Made by a program: the position numbers and the translations under genes
Assembly: GCA_963920765.1 (NCBI GenBank)
Contig: OY987243.1
Span: 27,523,419-27,587,418 of the forward strand
DNA: 64,000 nt
Reading direction: 5' to 3'
Source of the DNA: Ulota crispa
Lineage: Eukaryota; Streptophyta; Bryopsida; Orthotrichales; Orthotrichaceae
The notes under the pieces: model-generated
Seen by the model: the letters and a program-made list of their open reading frames with translations, nothing else
What the model was told of the DNA's origin: nothing
Databases searched by the model: none
Shown here: one piece after another, positions 10,624-23,326 of the stretch
Numbering within the stretch: the first letter of the stretch is position 1
Layout: every line of letters begins with the position of its first letter

Positions 10624-13600
10624 ATGGCGGTGTTGGTACCGTCGACGTCGTATGGGGTAGCAGTATCGCCGTCGCGGTGCCCGCGGGTGTCAGTGGCGGT
10701 GAAGAAGGGCTTACGGTGTGCTTTTCTGGTGGGAGAGAGAGCCTGCTTCGCAACTGGCGATTCGAGGTTGTCATCGTCGTCGACGGCTCTCGCAAATGGG
10801 AAGCAAAGGAGGAGAAGTAACAACAACAGAGGCAAGGCGTGTGTTGTTGTGTGTATGGCTGCTAATTACTACGCCTCTCTCGGCATTGCGAAGTCCGCAA
10901 CCAAGTCCGAAATCAAAGCTGCGTACCGCAAGCTCGCTCGAAAGGTGAGCGCCATCATCGTCTCTTTCTATCTCTGCATTCAAGCTTGTGCACAACTTAC
11001 GTCGATGTTCATCTCTTGAACAAGCAAAATTCCAACTGGCCCCAATTAGGGTTACGAGCAAAGATGTCAGAGAATTGAAGCTGCTTAGCAATCGAGCTAC
11101 AGGGTTTTTCGCAGCTCCTCTCAAGAATGTCATGTGCAGCAGAATTCCTCGAGGGTTTTACTGAGGCAGTGTGTGTGCGTGATGTTTTCGTGGGTAGTAT
11201 CATCCGGATGTCAACAAGCAAGAAGGTGCAGAGGAGAAGTTTAAGGAAATCGCCAACGCTTACGAGGTAAGACTTCCAGAACATGTCCGATTGAACCAAC
11301 TCTTGAAGCTAGAGTGGGATTCGACTGTCCACCCCTTTTACAGCAGTTTTTGGTGCTAAAAGCCCCTCCTTTTACAGCATTTTTGAGAATTCACTATTTA
11401 TGTGAAGTCACGTGCACTTTTAGCTTAATTTGTTGTGATTAATGAATAAGGCTTAACTTTGCTGAGTTCTGACGTGGTTTGGGTTGTAGGTTCTGTCAGA
11501 TGATGAGAAGAGGCCATTGTATGATCAGTATGGCGAAGCTGCGTTCAAGGGTGGAGCTGCTGGTGGTGCTGCTGGGGCTTACGGGGTACAACAACGTTCC
11601 AACCCTGAGTTTTTCAATTTACAATCTTTCTCAAAATGGGAATGATTCTGAATTGTGCAGATATGCTTCCATTTCTTTCATTGCTAGGTTTTTATGAGGT
11701 CTCTTTCAGCTGTCATTGCTGAGAGGTTAATATGTGTATATGTGACTCTGACCTTTTTCTTGTCATTCTTTAGGGGAATCCTTTTGACCTTTTTGAGTCT
11801 TTCTTTGGAGGTGGAATGGGCGGCATGGGTGGTATGGGAGGGATGGGAGGCATGGGCGGCATGGGATTCAATACGCAGCAACGCTCTAGATCCATTCAGG
11901 GTGATGATATTCGGTAAGAAAATAGTTCTTGGCTTTGCTTTCATGACCCAAATCCTGGTGATTATATAGCGAAATCTTTCATGATTTTCAAAGTGACGTG
12001 TTTGCTTGGTTATGTTGTTAAAAGTATAACCAGACATAGCCAATATTCATATCACCAGGATCGATGAAGAACATGTTATGTGAAGGCCTTTAATTGAGTA
12101 AATTTGAACAAAAGAAAGTCCTCACATGACTCACTCAATAGTAGCAAACATGAGACATAAAATTTGGATATGGTAACGAAAGCAGTGGTAACCCTTTTCA
12201 GTTTTTCAACAGACAGCAGAGAGACTGAGGTTTTTTTTTTTCCCTTGTTACAGATATGACATGACTTTAGAGTTCAAGGAGGCCATATTTGGAACAGAGA
12301 AAGAGTTTGAAGCCGTGCACTTGGAGACTTGCAGCACTTGTTCAGGAAGTGGTGCGAAGTCAGGCAGCAGCAGAAAAGGTTGCCAGACTTGTGGTGGTGT
12401 AGGACAAGTTGTTCAATCCTCACAAACTCCATTTGGAACGTTCTCTCAGGTAAAACATTTAATTGCTTGCACTTGCAGACCAAGGGCTGGTTTTCACGTT
12501 TCCACACAAGGTTTGAGGACAAGCAAAAGTCAACGCCAAGACCTTTTTACCATTCTGTAGACTGATCAACCATGTTACTAAGTTTTGTAGATATCTCAAA
12601 ATGGGGTTGAAATGTCGTGTTCTCAAGGCTTGTCCAGACAGATGTAAATGTAGCTAATTGATTTTAGGAATATCTGATGGTGCCCTAATTTTTTTTGCTG
12701 ATGTTGGAGTGCTTTGTCTGCAGGTCTCCACGTGTCCGAAATGCGGAGGGGAGGGCCAAGTGATATCTGAATATTGTAGGAAATGTGGTGGAGATGGAAG
12801 GGTGCGAGTAAAAAAGAACATAAAAGTCAAGATCCCTGTCGGTGTTAACAGTGGGAGCACACTCCGTGTTCGTGGCGAGGGTGATGCAGGCCCTCGAGGG
12901 GGTCCCCCGGGGGATTTGTATGTATTTTTGAGTGTCAAAGAAATACCCGGGATTGTGAGGGAAGGGACCAATCTCTTCTCAAACATTAGTATTGATTTCA
13001 CGGATGCTATACTTGGCACTGTTGCTCAGGTTTTTCCTCTTTCCCATTCCTCTCTGAGCTGGCTCCTGTAATTTCAAACTTTGTAATCGACATTGCCAGG
13101 AAAAGTGTTTTGTGCTATTTAATTGTCCCGGCATTCAACCGATTTTTATATCCCTTTTCACTTTGATTTATCAGGTGCAAACTGTGGAGGGAGAGAAGCA
13201 GCTTCAAGTGCCCGCTGGAACGCAACCTGATGAGACATTGATGCTTCCCAAATTGGGATCTCCCAAACTGAACAAGCCTTCATCACGTGGTGACCACTAC
13301 TTCACAGTGAAAGTCAAAATTCCTACACAGTTGAGGTATAATACTCCCTCTTAGGACTTTCTACCAGAATTGCATTGATCTTTCACATACGAGCACATCA
13401 TAAAAGACCCCTTCACTGTATTGGAAAAAAAATCACGTTATGTAGATAAGCATTAGATTCATGTAGGGTTAAAATTTGGATTAATGTCTAATTCTAGGTT
13501 AGTGTAACCGAGATGATGATAAACTCCACGTCAGTATGGCGTTAGTCCTTTTGATAATACCATAGCAACTATGAAGTTAACGTTAAACCAGTGTTCATTG

Positions 13601-13979
13601 AGCATGGTTTTTAGAATTGATATAATGTCCTATGAGGTTAAACCAGTAACTCATTTTTATGACATTGTCAATGTAGTGAGGAGGGGAGGATCTTTTGAGA
13701 TGCATGGGATTTTGGAAATGTATTGAAATCTGGGAGTAAATTAAGACCATGAATTTGAGAGTTTGGCTTTGTGTTGTGCTGGGGATGTGCAGTGACGCCG
13801 AGCGTGAGCTGGTGGAGCAACTCGGAGAACTCCGGAAAAGCAAGGGAGGCCGTGGAGGGGCCGGGAAGGTGCGAGATGCAACCAGCAAGCCTCAGCGTAA
13901 GAAGAGCACGGCTGCGAAAGCCAAACAAAAGAACACCCCTCCTAGTCCGGGCCTTGCTGGACCATCAGGCTTTGGGTAG
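10624..13979 (+). CDS. Chloroplast-targeted type I DnaJ (Hsp40) co-chaperone
   Basis: The product stimulates Hsp70 ATPase and delivers unfolded proteins, probably in the plastid stroma. Eight exons join cleanly at GT-AG sites: 10624-10944, 11198-11266, 11490-11585, 11774-11913, 12254-12449, 12724-13029, 13175-13335 and 13793-13979 (491 residues). Residues 1 to about 77 are rich in Ser, Arg and Ala with few acids, like a plastid transit peptide. The J domain runs from about 79 ([11 protein letters not shown]) with HPD at 109-111. A Gly/Met-rich linker built of GGM repeats follows at about 173-190. Four zinc-binding CxxCxGxG motifs start at C235, C252, C278 and C292. The C-terminal substrate-binding domain runs to about residue 430 and ends in a basic tail. 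The start is the ATG opening the transit peptide. A second ATG at residue 78 would give a J-domain start without it. The last exon may instead splice into downstream exons (14553-15012). Confidence 0.93.
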
Positions 13980-14552
13980 CCTTTCCATGTGCCCTCCTGA
14001 TGCCCGGGGAGAGAGTGTTATTTATTACCATTTTCTTTGTTTTTTTCTTTTGTGTAGATTTTATTATTTCAAGTCTTTGACAAGCTTTTGCAAGCTTTTC
14101 ATGGCGTTGAGTGTACCAGTGAAACCATTTCTCTAAACTAAAGCCGTTTTTCCATGCTTCATAGCCTTGTATTTCGACATGGAAATGGAATTGTCTTTTT
14201 ACCTTTTGCAAGCGAAGTTCCCAATTTCACGAAATGAGTCGTAGCATTAGGTTACCCTCTATCATGTGAATGTGCAACACTGGAATTTGCAGGTTACTCT
14301 AGTCACGAAACTCTCCAACGTTGCAGTAGTTTTTGCTGGGGGCATAAAATCATCAATATTCAGAATCGTCAAACAATGTTGTTGTGACTCATCTTTTCTC
14401 ATAAACAATTGAAATGGTCTATTTTTCTAATTTTAACAAATTCATGTGCTTCGTTTAAATTGCTCACAGACTTGCAACATCCAATCCTTTGCTCGGTTCT
14501 TGCGCATGCCAGCTGGATATTCGGCTCTGATAGTTGATTTTCTTCGTGACAG

Positions 14553-15012
14553 GTCCTCATGACGACGGTAACGTTAAACCTCCAGAGAAAGAATCCGGAG
14601 AAGCTGCTGGACCGTCAAGTCAAGCAAAGGGAATTTGGGGAGCCGTGAAGAATCTCGTTGGGTACCATTACTCTATACCAATACAAAGCTCTCGTTTTCC
14701 TTGGTTTTTTTGAAACTAAAGCTTTAATGTAACGTCTTCAGTATTGCAGTTGTTTTATAGTTCCATCATTTTTTTTCTGTGAACAGGTCGAAACAAGCTC
14801 CGGGCCCAAAATTTGGATCCGCCAGTATGCACGCCTCAACGTCACAAGGAGACTCGCCCTTGGTTGGCAATTCATCAGCTAACAAACCCGGAGCCTTGGT
14901 ACCAACTTTGGTCCTCGTCACACTGACTTTTTCTATGATTTTCCTTCTCTCCCCTTTTATCCTTCGCTTCCTGTCGTGGGTCATTGCTAGAGTGACAGCT
15001 CTTCGTAGGTAA
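14553..15012 (+). CDS. Possible alternative 3' exons of the DnaJ gene with a membrane tail
   Basis: Two pieces join in frame at a GT-AG intron: 14553-14661 and 14787-15012. They read GPHDDGNVKPPEKESGEAAG, then KGIWGAVKNLVG, and end in a hydrophobic stretch (ALVPTLVLVTLTFSMIFLL and onward) before basic residues and TAA. This would anchor the protein in a membrane by its C terminus. The pieces need an incoming exon ending one base into a codon. A GT at 13945 inside DnaJ exon 8 fits that phase but is a weak donor; the better-looking donor at 13976 is in the wrong phase. So the 491-residue soluble form and a longer tail-anchored form are both possible. It could also be a separate small gene. Confidence 0.5.
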
Positions 15013-15743
15013 AACTTTCATATAGTTTAGAATCTAATCCTTGAAAACCTAAAGCAATGCTTAACCTGAGTCACAGAGCTTTTTCCTCCCCTTCTGGAAG
15101 CCCTAGTAATTGTTCTCCTCCTTGTGTTTTATCAATCAACACGATGCTAAGCCCGTAAACTGCAGAAACGTTTGTATAGAAGTTTTCTGTTTCAGCTTCT
15201 TTGCAGATGTTCAGAGAAACGCTGTGGAAACCACGAACTTTGCCTTCAAAAACGTAGCTTTAGCACAAACGCACGAGTGCAGGAAAGGGAAATCTTGGAA
15301 CTAAGCTCAAAACTTCGAGACGGTAGACAAATCCATTACCAGATTTTAAATGATTTTTAGACTATTTCTAATTATTTTTTATGCGTTTGTAGCTTTTATG
15401 ATGGTTTTTTCAATACTTAGTTGTAACATGAGTTGGTGAACCTTCGTAGGCAGTTAAGATTCTTAACGAGTCTCAAGTCAAACGCTGTGTTGCAATGCAT
15501 CATAACCTCATAAATGTCATTACGTGTTCGTCAGGGTATTTGAGGTTCTGGTATTTGGAATGTAACATTCTAATGATGCAATTGCGGAATTTCTAATAGA
15601 AGTTGTTATTTCTTTTGAAGTGCAAAATAGATGTTTGGTTTCATTAAGATGCTTGTGCAATCTGGATTTCAGTCTGTTAGAATGCTTTGATTCCAAATAT
15701 TATGGTTAATATTCTATTGATGGAGATCATAAGTCGTTTTTGT
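15013..15743. other. Probable 3' UTR then non-coding spacer
   Basis: The sequence just after 15012 may be 3' UTR of the long DnaJ transcript. Beyond about 15360 it is AT-rich with no gene I can support. Confidence 0.45.
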
Positions 15744-15981
15744 CCCCTAAAGGATGTTGTTGTTTTGTATACGGACTCTCATGTTGTATACGGATGGGGT
15801 ATTTGGATAGCACGTGAATCTCATTGGAGTTGTAAATTTCAAGCCAAGTCAGAAACATAATACTGGTCAACTAGGATTTTTTGGGGAATTTTGACATTTG
15901 TTGTAAAGTTTTTTTTTCAAGTATTAAATGGTTCTCCTACAAATACATACAACACTTTTGGTAGGCAACATCCTTTAGAGG
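15744..15981. repeat. Small inverted-end repeat with a relative at about 58000
   Basis: The left end CCCCTAAAGGATGTTG matches the inverse of the right end, CCTCTAAAGGATGTTG. The 238-bp interior resembles about 57997-58235 (shared TTGGAGTTGTAAATTTCAAG and TTTTGGTAGGCAACA). The ends resemble the TTAA-type elements, but the flanks are TTGT and TTTA, so it may be an old copy with decayed target sites. Confidence 0.6.
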
Positions 15982-16637
15982 TTTACGTGAAGTCACAAAT
16001 GGTGTTTGATTGTTGTATGTTATTGTTGTAAGGGTTCAATTTTAATTGATAAAATTTTCATAATTGTGCCAAAATTCAATGTTCTATTGTTGGACATTTT
16101 GATAATGTGAAGTTGAATTTTACTTAAATTTATTTGTACTTGATTTTGGGTACAGAATTTCTTCTAAGTTTCCTACCTTATTCATATCTGTTTGATATTT
16201 TTCCATCTTGGCAAGCATTAGCCAATCTCATCAAATATTGCTTGTGAGTTTTTAATCCCCTCTTGTAAACAACAAGGCTAGGCAAGGGTTTAAATACAAT
16301 TTGGAAGAAGAAAATGGCATCTTTTGAAGTGAAGGGAAAGATAAACAACCTATCATGTTGACAGGGTTACTAAATGAGAAATAAAACATTCAATAGTTAG
16401 CTGAACATTAACACATTCCTTTTGTCAAAATGTAAGCCCTAATCAAATTTCATTTGCAAAAGTCCCATGGGGTACAAGGGGGACAATCCCAAATGTGCTA
16501 ATCAAATTTTATTTGGCTACATCTTCCTAACTTTGAATACTATTGTCTCTCTCAAAACTTGGTCTACAATAAATAAGCAAAATACAAGTTATATAAATTA
16601 ATGCCCTAACACTAATAATGCTAACTTGTACTATTTC
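15982..16637. other. Non-coding spacer
   Basis: AT-rich; no gene or clear repeat seen. Confidence 0.5.
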
Positions 16638-17140
16638 GGGAAAATATAAAAAATGCCCCTCAATTCTTTCAAAATATCAAACATACCCTTGTACTATCTG
16701 AAATATCAAAAATATCCCTACTTTTGTGTCAAAATATCAATTATACCCTTAGTTGTCTTTGAAAACATCTAATATCTTCACTATTTTGTACTTCTTGAAA
16801 ACAAATTTTTGTAAATATTGGGATGCCAATGAAAATTACAAAATCTAGATGCAAAATGCTTACAAGTGAAATCTTATAGGCAAGTTTAATATAGGGTTTT
16901 TGCATTTAAGTTTATTGTGGCCATGTATTGACTAATCTTTCTCACTGCCTTTGGTGCAAATCAGACTTACAAAAATTTCAATAAAAAGGCATAACAAAAT
17001 TAAGAATATTAGTTGCTTTTGAAGATAACTAGGGGTATAATTGATATTTTGACACAAAACCAGGGGAATTTTTTGATATTTCAGATAATATAGGGGTATG
17101 ATATTTTTAAAGAATGGAGGAGCATTTCTGATATTTTCCC
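16638..17140. mobile_element. Mutator-type MITE with 9-bp target duplication
   Basis: The 503-bp element starts GGGAAAATAT and ends with its inverse. Inverted arms of about 120 bp follow each other closely (GGGGTATAATTGATATTTTG near 17034 is the inverse of 16727-16750). A perfect 9-bp direct repeat, TACTATTTC, flanks it (16629-16637 and 17141-17149). Long arms with a 9-bp duplication are the hallmark of Mutator-like elements. It has no coding capacity. Confidence 0.9.
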
Positions 17141-17149
17141 TACTATTTC

Positions 17150-17984
17150 ATTGTGTGAGTGAGTTTGTGAGGTATATTACAGGGTGATTCACAATAATTT
17201 AGGTAAGTTTAGAACATTTTGGGTTACAATCTTTAACTAAATATCTCAAATATTGCAATTTAAGTGGCCAAAAGTTGACAAGATTTTGTGAGCATGCACA
17301 CAATTAGGAAGTGTATGAATAATGTTGCATCATGAAGGTTGCGCTACCATGTTGTTACCTAAGGACAACAAAACATTGTGGCAGTAACTCGAAGAACAAG
17401 GTTCCAATATAAGTAGGATACACAATGACATTTACAAAAGAGGTTGCTTAGGGATGCTACAAGGTTGTAGATTTGGCATGTAATCTCTACAATTTGCAGT
17501 TAATGACTAGCGGTTTTGAATTTTGTCACAAAATAATCAACCATCTACTTTTGATGAATTTGGCTACATTATTTATAAATCAAAGTCTTCAAGATTTTTG
17601 AACTATCTTTGCTTGCCAATTGTTCAGTTGCTACTTAAATAATTTATTCTTCTTCATGCCTGGATAAAGTGGCATGTTTCCAACTTTAAAAATAAATAAA
17701 ATTGTATGGATGAAATTTTGTTCCAAAAAATATTTCACGTAGATGAAATATTGCCCAGATGGATGAAATCTTGATCTAATGGGTGAGCTAACTAATTGTA
17801 TTCATACACCAGCATCAAAGGATGACTTTAGTTTAGCTAATTTTACTATTTTATTTCCATCTGAGGATAGTACAGTCGTTGGACAAAAATTGTTCCCCGC
17901 CCCCTCTTACCATTCACAAAACCTAGCGTATCATAGAATCCAAAAGGCATTTTATTATTTTGCACCATTGATATTTAACTCTTA
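17150..17984. other. Non-coding spacer
   Basis: AT-rich. The open frame at 17779-18063 runs into the fold-back relic and has no recognisable domain. Confidence 0.5.
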
Positions 17985-18400
17985 CTACAACCCAATCAAA
18001 TATACCAAAATTCAATTCCAAAAAATCAAAACCCAAAATTTGATGAATTATTTTGTCTCTTAATCATGAATTTGCATCATGACTTTGCATGATATTTAAT
18101 TGAAAAACTTTGGTAATGAATTTTTGAGATCTAATTGCATGGATATGTAGGAAATATTCATAACGCACATCTTTCCTACTAACAACCATTTCTAAAAAAG
18201 TTCCAAATTCTTGTGATATATATTTCAATGTTGGGGTGTTCATGTCCTAATTTTATAAAAAAGACCACTCTTCATGATAATTAGGTCTTGCTATTTGACT
18301 CATGATTATATTTGTACCTTTAAGCACAATGATACAGTTGCTTTGCCAAAAACTAGTTTAAAAAATAGAAATATTTGTTTTACAAAATTTGGCCATACCG
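17985..18400. repeat. Single-arm relic of the fold-back family
   Basis: It follows one arm plus the loop of the elements at 28020-28851 and 28989-29818. Shared stretches include AATTTTTGAGATCTAATTGC and ATTTGTACCTTTAAGCA. The second arm is degenerate or lost. Confidence 0.65.
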
Positions 18401-19915
18401 GCAAGAATTATTGTCGGGGACTGCACTTCACTAAAGGAAAAAGTAGTCTTCAGATACAAGATTATATTTTAAAATTTTCCAATGCTGCCAAATTGGGAGT
18501 GTAGAAATTGAAATTTGACAACAGCATGAGCTACAACATTCAGAGATTTGCACATAATTGCTTGAAGTTTTGGTACAACACCAGAGAGGAGTCCTTGGTA
18601 AGTATTAACTCTGGTCAAGCACAAGGTTGTAAATCTAGATAAATCAAGGGAAAATTACCAAATATCCTTGCCTTTTCATAAAATGAAGGACACATGTTGA
18701 ACTTTTGATGTCACTGTTAGCATCATATATGTAAAACACAACTTCTTCCCAACAACACTTAACACAAAATTAAAAAGTAAATGAAACTGAATAATGCTCG
18801 AGTGATTTTTGGATTTCATTAGCTTTAGTATTTCTTGTTTGCTTGAATAATAGCATCTATAGGCCTTAGGAGAATTCAATCATTTTGTAAGAAATCATGG
18901 ATCTTTTGATACGCTTCTGTGAGGTACACAGATCAAAACAAGGCAGAGAGAGTCCACCCTAATACATTAACTGTAGATCGTTTACTTGACATTTCGAGTT
19001 GATTACATACTTTCCAGGTGACAATGCATTTGGCATTCAAGTCCTTTCATCCGATTTTCTGAGATTTATTATAACAAATTCTTCACATATGTAAGGTATA
19101 GATGTCTAGAACTTATCAGTACAAATCAACTTTTCCTAGCAAATGTATCCTTACATACACACAAACAAACTATGTTGATCAAGATGTAACATGAAGTAGA
19201 AGCACAGAGCATCAATATTTAACCAACTGACAAGGGGCCATTTCCACACTTGCGAAACACTCGGTAAACACCAAAACAAAACTTAAGCAGTTCGCCAAGA
19301 CAACTTGATTCACACTCCACGAAGGAAAGGTATCTGCTCTTTACTCCAAAGTTTCCAAAGAATGGTACTAGACCCTACATAAGTATAATCTAAACCCTTC
19401 TTCTATCTGAACACCACTTTGACAAGGGAAGATCACCCCCATAGACTTTGACGTCATCTGTTCAAAAGAACAGGTGAGGAGAAAAATCTACCTCGATCAA
19501 TACAATTGCAAAAGGAATGATCCCTTCCACTGATTAAACACCCACTCCCATACTGCTGATTGAAGGGTCTGATTATGCATGTTAGCCTCACAGGGTCGCA
19601 CATGCTGGAAGCTGATGGAAATATCAGCATCATTCTCTAACCTTCGAGTCACTAGATAACACAGATAACACTACAAGAGATTAAAAAAACATGAAAAGTA
19701 AATTGAGAAGTTACGAGTGAGGAATTTCTCCTTACAAATATGTAACCACCCACTTCAACAAACCTGGAGATTGAATAAACGCTCAAGTTCACGATCTGGT
19801 AGAACAAATGATTAGACCAGAAAATACTCTTAAAATTGTCCACGCCTGCTTCCTGTGTGTTGCAGAAGGCATGGACGGAGCTTCCTCCATGATCGCTTTA
19901 CTCTACATTTCCCAT
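18401..19915. other. Spacer and probable 3' UTR of the minus-strand gene
   Basis: No open frame with a recognisable product. The part nearest 19916, back to roughly 19200, is a plausible 3' UTR for the gene that ends there; no poly(A) site was established. Confidence 0.4.
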
Positions 19916-22652
19916 TTACCTGACAGGTTGCTGGTTGTAATGGCTTTTCTCCTTCTTTTTAGCAGCTGCAAGCTTTGCAGCCCTGGCAGATGCCTCTCTT
20001 GCGGCGGCCTTGGCTGCCGATGAATCACTATCCCCAGTCTTCTTCTTCTTCAGAGACTGCATCCTCTTCAAAATTTCTTTCGGGTCGACCGGCTCAGCGA
20101 CTTCCTCGATAGTTTCCTCCTCTTTCTGTTCGCTGTCAGGAGTTGGCACTACTTCTCCATCCCTCTCTTTGAAGGATTTTTCCTTCTTAGCCTTTCTCCT
20201 TTTAGAGCTTTTGCTGTTTGTCAGAGAGGGTACTCCTCCAGCTCCTCCTTCCTCACTGCCATTGCCTGTCTCCTCGTCTTTCTTGTCATCAGGGGGAGAA
20301 TCTGAGCCTTTAAACAACCAAACGAAAACATGTTAGAATGTCTAAAATATGTAAGTGAACCAACAGAGGTAGCTTTCAAACCCAAGTAGCAAGCAAGAAA
20401 GACAGCACTAAGAACAACGGCAAATTATCGTGGTTATTTTTTTCTTAAAGATGATACTCAGCAACACGACCAGATCTGAATCACGGCGATAATTCATACT
20501 CTGCAGGAAAACTTGGTATATGTTCACTTAACAGCTTGACGTCCATCGACCGAAGGAGGGTAACGCAGTATTTTAGTATCAATTTTTTTTTGAACCGAAC
20601 TATTTAACTGAACTTAAAGAAGAGGACGAAGTTATCATAGTCTGCCATTTCTAATATAATCATCCATACAAATACAGTGGGATTGAAATCGTGGCGTAAC
20701 ATATTTGATATGAGCTAGATTAAATGCAAAGGCCGTGAATTTAATTCTAGTAAGCACAGACTTCAATCCTACTAAAAGTAAGTTCAACTGTGGGAAAACA
20801 TAATTGCACCAATTCGTGTATGAGATAGTGTTGCTATTCATCAGCCACGCCACCTAGACAAACAGTAAAAAGCTCACCATTTTCTTCTTTCTCTTCCGTT
20901 TGAACATCCTTAAACTCGGCAAGGACTGCCTCCAAATCAGCCAATTCCTTCTTTTTTATCTCCTTCTTCGAGAGCATTCGGTCTGGCTCCCTGGAAACCG
21001 CAGCCAATGCAGCTTCAGGCTTTGATGGGGCCTCATCGATCCCTGCAGCTACTCCACTCTCATTTTCTCCCTCTTCCTCAACCTCGTCATCAATCTCATC
21101 TTCTCCTTCACCTTCTTCGTCTCCCTCTGATTCCTGAAATTGTACGCAGATGAAAAGATAGCTCTTAGAAACACAGATAAAGGGTGAAAATGGAATGCAA
21201 ATAGAAACTTTTTCAATCGAGCAATAACTGAGAGAAAAATTGAACGGTATGCAGCCAAGAACAAGCAAATACAGATAGGGACATCTTCAGCTTCATACTG
21301 GACAAGCCATAATTTGTTACTCATCTAACGTGCTACCTTCATCGCAATTGCTTCGCATTACGCTGAGCTTTTTCGCAATTACTGTCAAGGTAGCTTGCAT
21401 ATTCGAGAAAAACACACAGTAAAAGATGGTCCCTCGAATTTTACTTTGCATAAAGCAACAGACTTCAAATAAGCATCGCATGTCCCAGATATTACAGACA
21501 GGGTCACGAAACAAAAACTTAAATACGTATGGATTATTCATCAAAACAATCAAAAACCACGAGGAGAACTACCTTCTCCTCAAGACACATTTAAACAAAG
21601 CCTCTACCACATCCACCTCGGACTGGGGCTCGGGACCCATTGTTTTCATCGCGTATAACCCGATCATCATATTTAAAGATTGAAGTGGCAATTACTGCAG
21701 CCATAAAGAACCCTAATTTACGAACCCTGTGACAAAAATACGCAGCAAGTTCAATTAACCCTTCCGCTACAAGGCCAACGACAGTAGCCGCTGCCTTCCA
21801 CCCAACGAGTCAATTCTGCTCCGAAGCGAACCAGATGTACATTTCCAGAAATTCCAGATACATATATCTGGCTCCGGCATGGCGCGTGATTCATTAGGAC
21901 ACACATAGTCATGCTCATCAATCGAAAAACTTGAGATAACGTGGGTAGAAACATCAACACAGAGCTACAGCTAGAAAGGAAACGAGATACGCTGCAATCC
22001 TTCAAGGAACTCGATGCCAGCAAACGTTAAACATCCCAGATCTAATGACCAAAGCATGTTCACACATGATCCACACGTAAGAGACCCAAACAAGCGCAGT
22101 CGAAGCGCTACATCTAACAGCCAATGCTGGTAAACCTATCCACAGGAGACTGCGAGCACAGTCCGAAGTGGCCAAACCCCGAAACCATCAATGAAAACCT
22201 CAACCGCGTCCGCATCAGATCACGAGGATCCGAGTGAGCAACGCACCGCTTATACAGCGGTCGGAATCAATATCGGACGAAGAAAAGAACGCCTCAAGAG
22301 CGAACATGACACGACCACTAAAAACCTTGAAATGTACCTCGCCTTGGCTCAAGGCTTCCTTGGGTTCCACAACAGGAGCCACATCGATGTCCGGCGGTGG
22401 CGCAGTGGTCGCGAAGTAGTCATCCTCATCGTCACAATCCGCCCAGGACTTGACGGAGACTTGAGTCGCAGACCAAAACTGCGCCTGCTCTTCCTGCTTG
22501 GCTTCGCCGCTGTCGTCCTTGCCCTTGGACTTCTCCCGCTCCAATTTCCTCCTGTTCGACGACTTGGAGCGACGTCTCTCAAGCGCGGCAAAGATGTTCG
22601 TGCTGCTTATCGCCGGCAATCCATCGCCCTTCTTGTTTCCGCTTCCGACCAT
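19916..22652 (-). CDS. Conserved plant-type charged protein of unknown function
   Basis: Three exons join in phase at GT-AG sites: 22652-22338, 21133-20878 and 20307-19916 (320 residues). The N terminus reads MVGSGNKKGDGLPAISSTN, then NIFAALERRRSKSSNRRKLE. Exon 2 has a long acidic run of Glu and Asp (about residues 106-130), then a helical segment SKKEIKKKELADLEAVLAEF. Exon 3 is Lys-rich, has DPKEILKRMQSLKKKK and an Ala-rich helix, and ends KKKEKSHYNQQPVR. From memory, a protein with this N-terminal block, the KKEL helix and the HYNQQPVR end occurs across land plants without an assigned function. The charged, coiled-coil-prone composition suggests an RNA- or ribosome-associated role, which is inference only. 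No signal peptide or membrane segment is seen. Introns are about 1.2 kb and 0.57 kb. Confidence 0.85.
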
Positions 22653-23250
22653 CCTAACTACTCCACTGTAAGCACCGCCGCTGTTCCCCCGTCACCTCCT
22701 CCTCAACTGCACCTTCACGCCGACCTCCGCACCGACCTCGGCTTCAAAATGCTGAGGAGGGAGACCGAAAACGAGTGCGGAAACGCCGTTTCTGCACCAA
22801 AAACAAGCCACAAATCCTACACGAGACGAAATCGCGTTGCTCTCTACTGGATAAACCATGCAGCAGGGTGCTCTCGCCCGGCCGCAGCGACGATCTCCGT
22901 ATCAAAGAAAGCAAAGGCAGGTCGACTCGACTCAACCATAATGAAGCAACCTCTATGGCGCTTGAAACCCTAAATCCTGATGCCTCCTCCATCGCTCTCT
23001 CCAGGGCATTGCCCCACCAACAAGAGCCGGTCGGCGCCGCTTTCGGCCGCCGCGCGCTACCGCGCTCCGTCGTAAGCCCGGTTTCGATGGAGATATTACT
23101 CGCCAGGCGACGTAGGCGACCGCGCGGCGGCTGGCTGGAGGGAAAATCGGTGAGCTGGCGGTCCTTTTGAGTGAGTGTGCGGCTCGCGCTCCTGGGTACG
23201 AGGTTACGCCAAGTATTGTCCCCTTTCACATTCGCACAAATACTTGCTTC
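22653..23250 (-). promoter_or_regulatory. Probable promoter and 5' UTR region
   Basis: GC content rises sharply against the AT-rich surroundings. The overlapping open frames on both strands (22191-22973 plus, 22744-23253 minus) have no known motif and look like by-products of GC richness. No TATA box was assigned. Confidence 0.4.
22965..22973 (+). promoter_or_regulatory. Telobox upstream of the minus-strand gene
   Basis: AAACCCTAA lies about 315 bp upstream of the start codon at 22652, inside a GC-raised region (22650-23200) that probably holds the promoter and 5' UTR. Position is the only evidence for function. Confidence 0.45.
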
Positions 23251-23326
23251 CAAGATAAGGGCCCGTCAAACAAGGCTCCAAGTTCCAAGTCCAGATTTAT
23301 ATTGGGTTGGTGAAGAATGGTTTTAA

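Noticed and set aside
11684-12043. Antisense frame rich in His and Ser within the DnaJ gene
   Set aside because: It is the shadow of the GGM-repeat linker on the opposite strand.
22191-22973. 260-codon open frame on the plus strand
   Set aside because: It lies opposite the first exon and promoter of the well-supported minus-strand gene, has no motif, and reflects high GC.
22744-23253. 169-codon open frame on the minus strand upstream of the charged-protein gene
   Set aside because: No recognisable domain; arginine/serine-rich composition is typical of GC-rich 5' regions.
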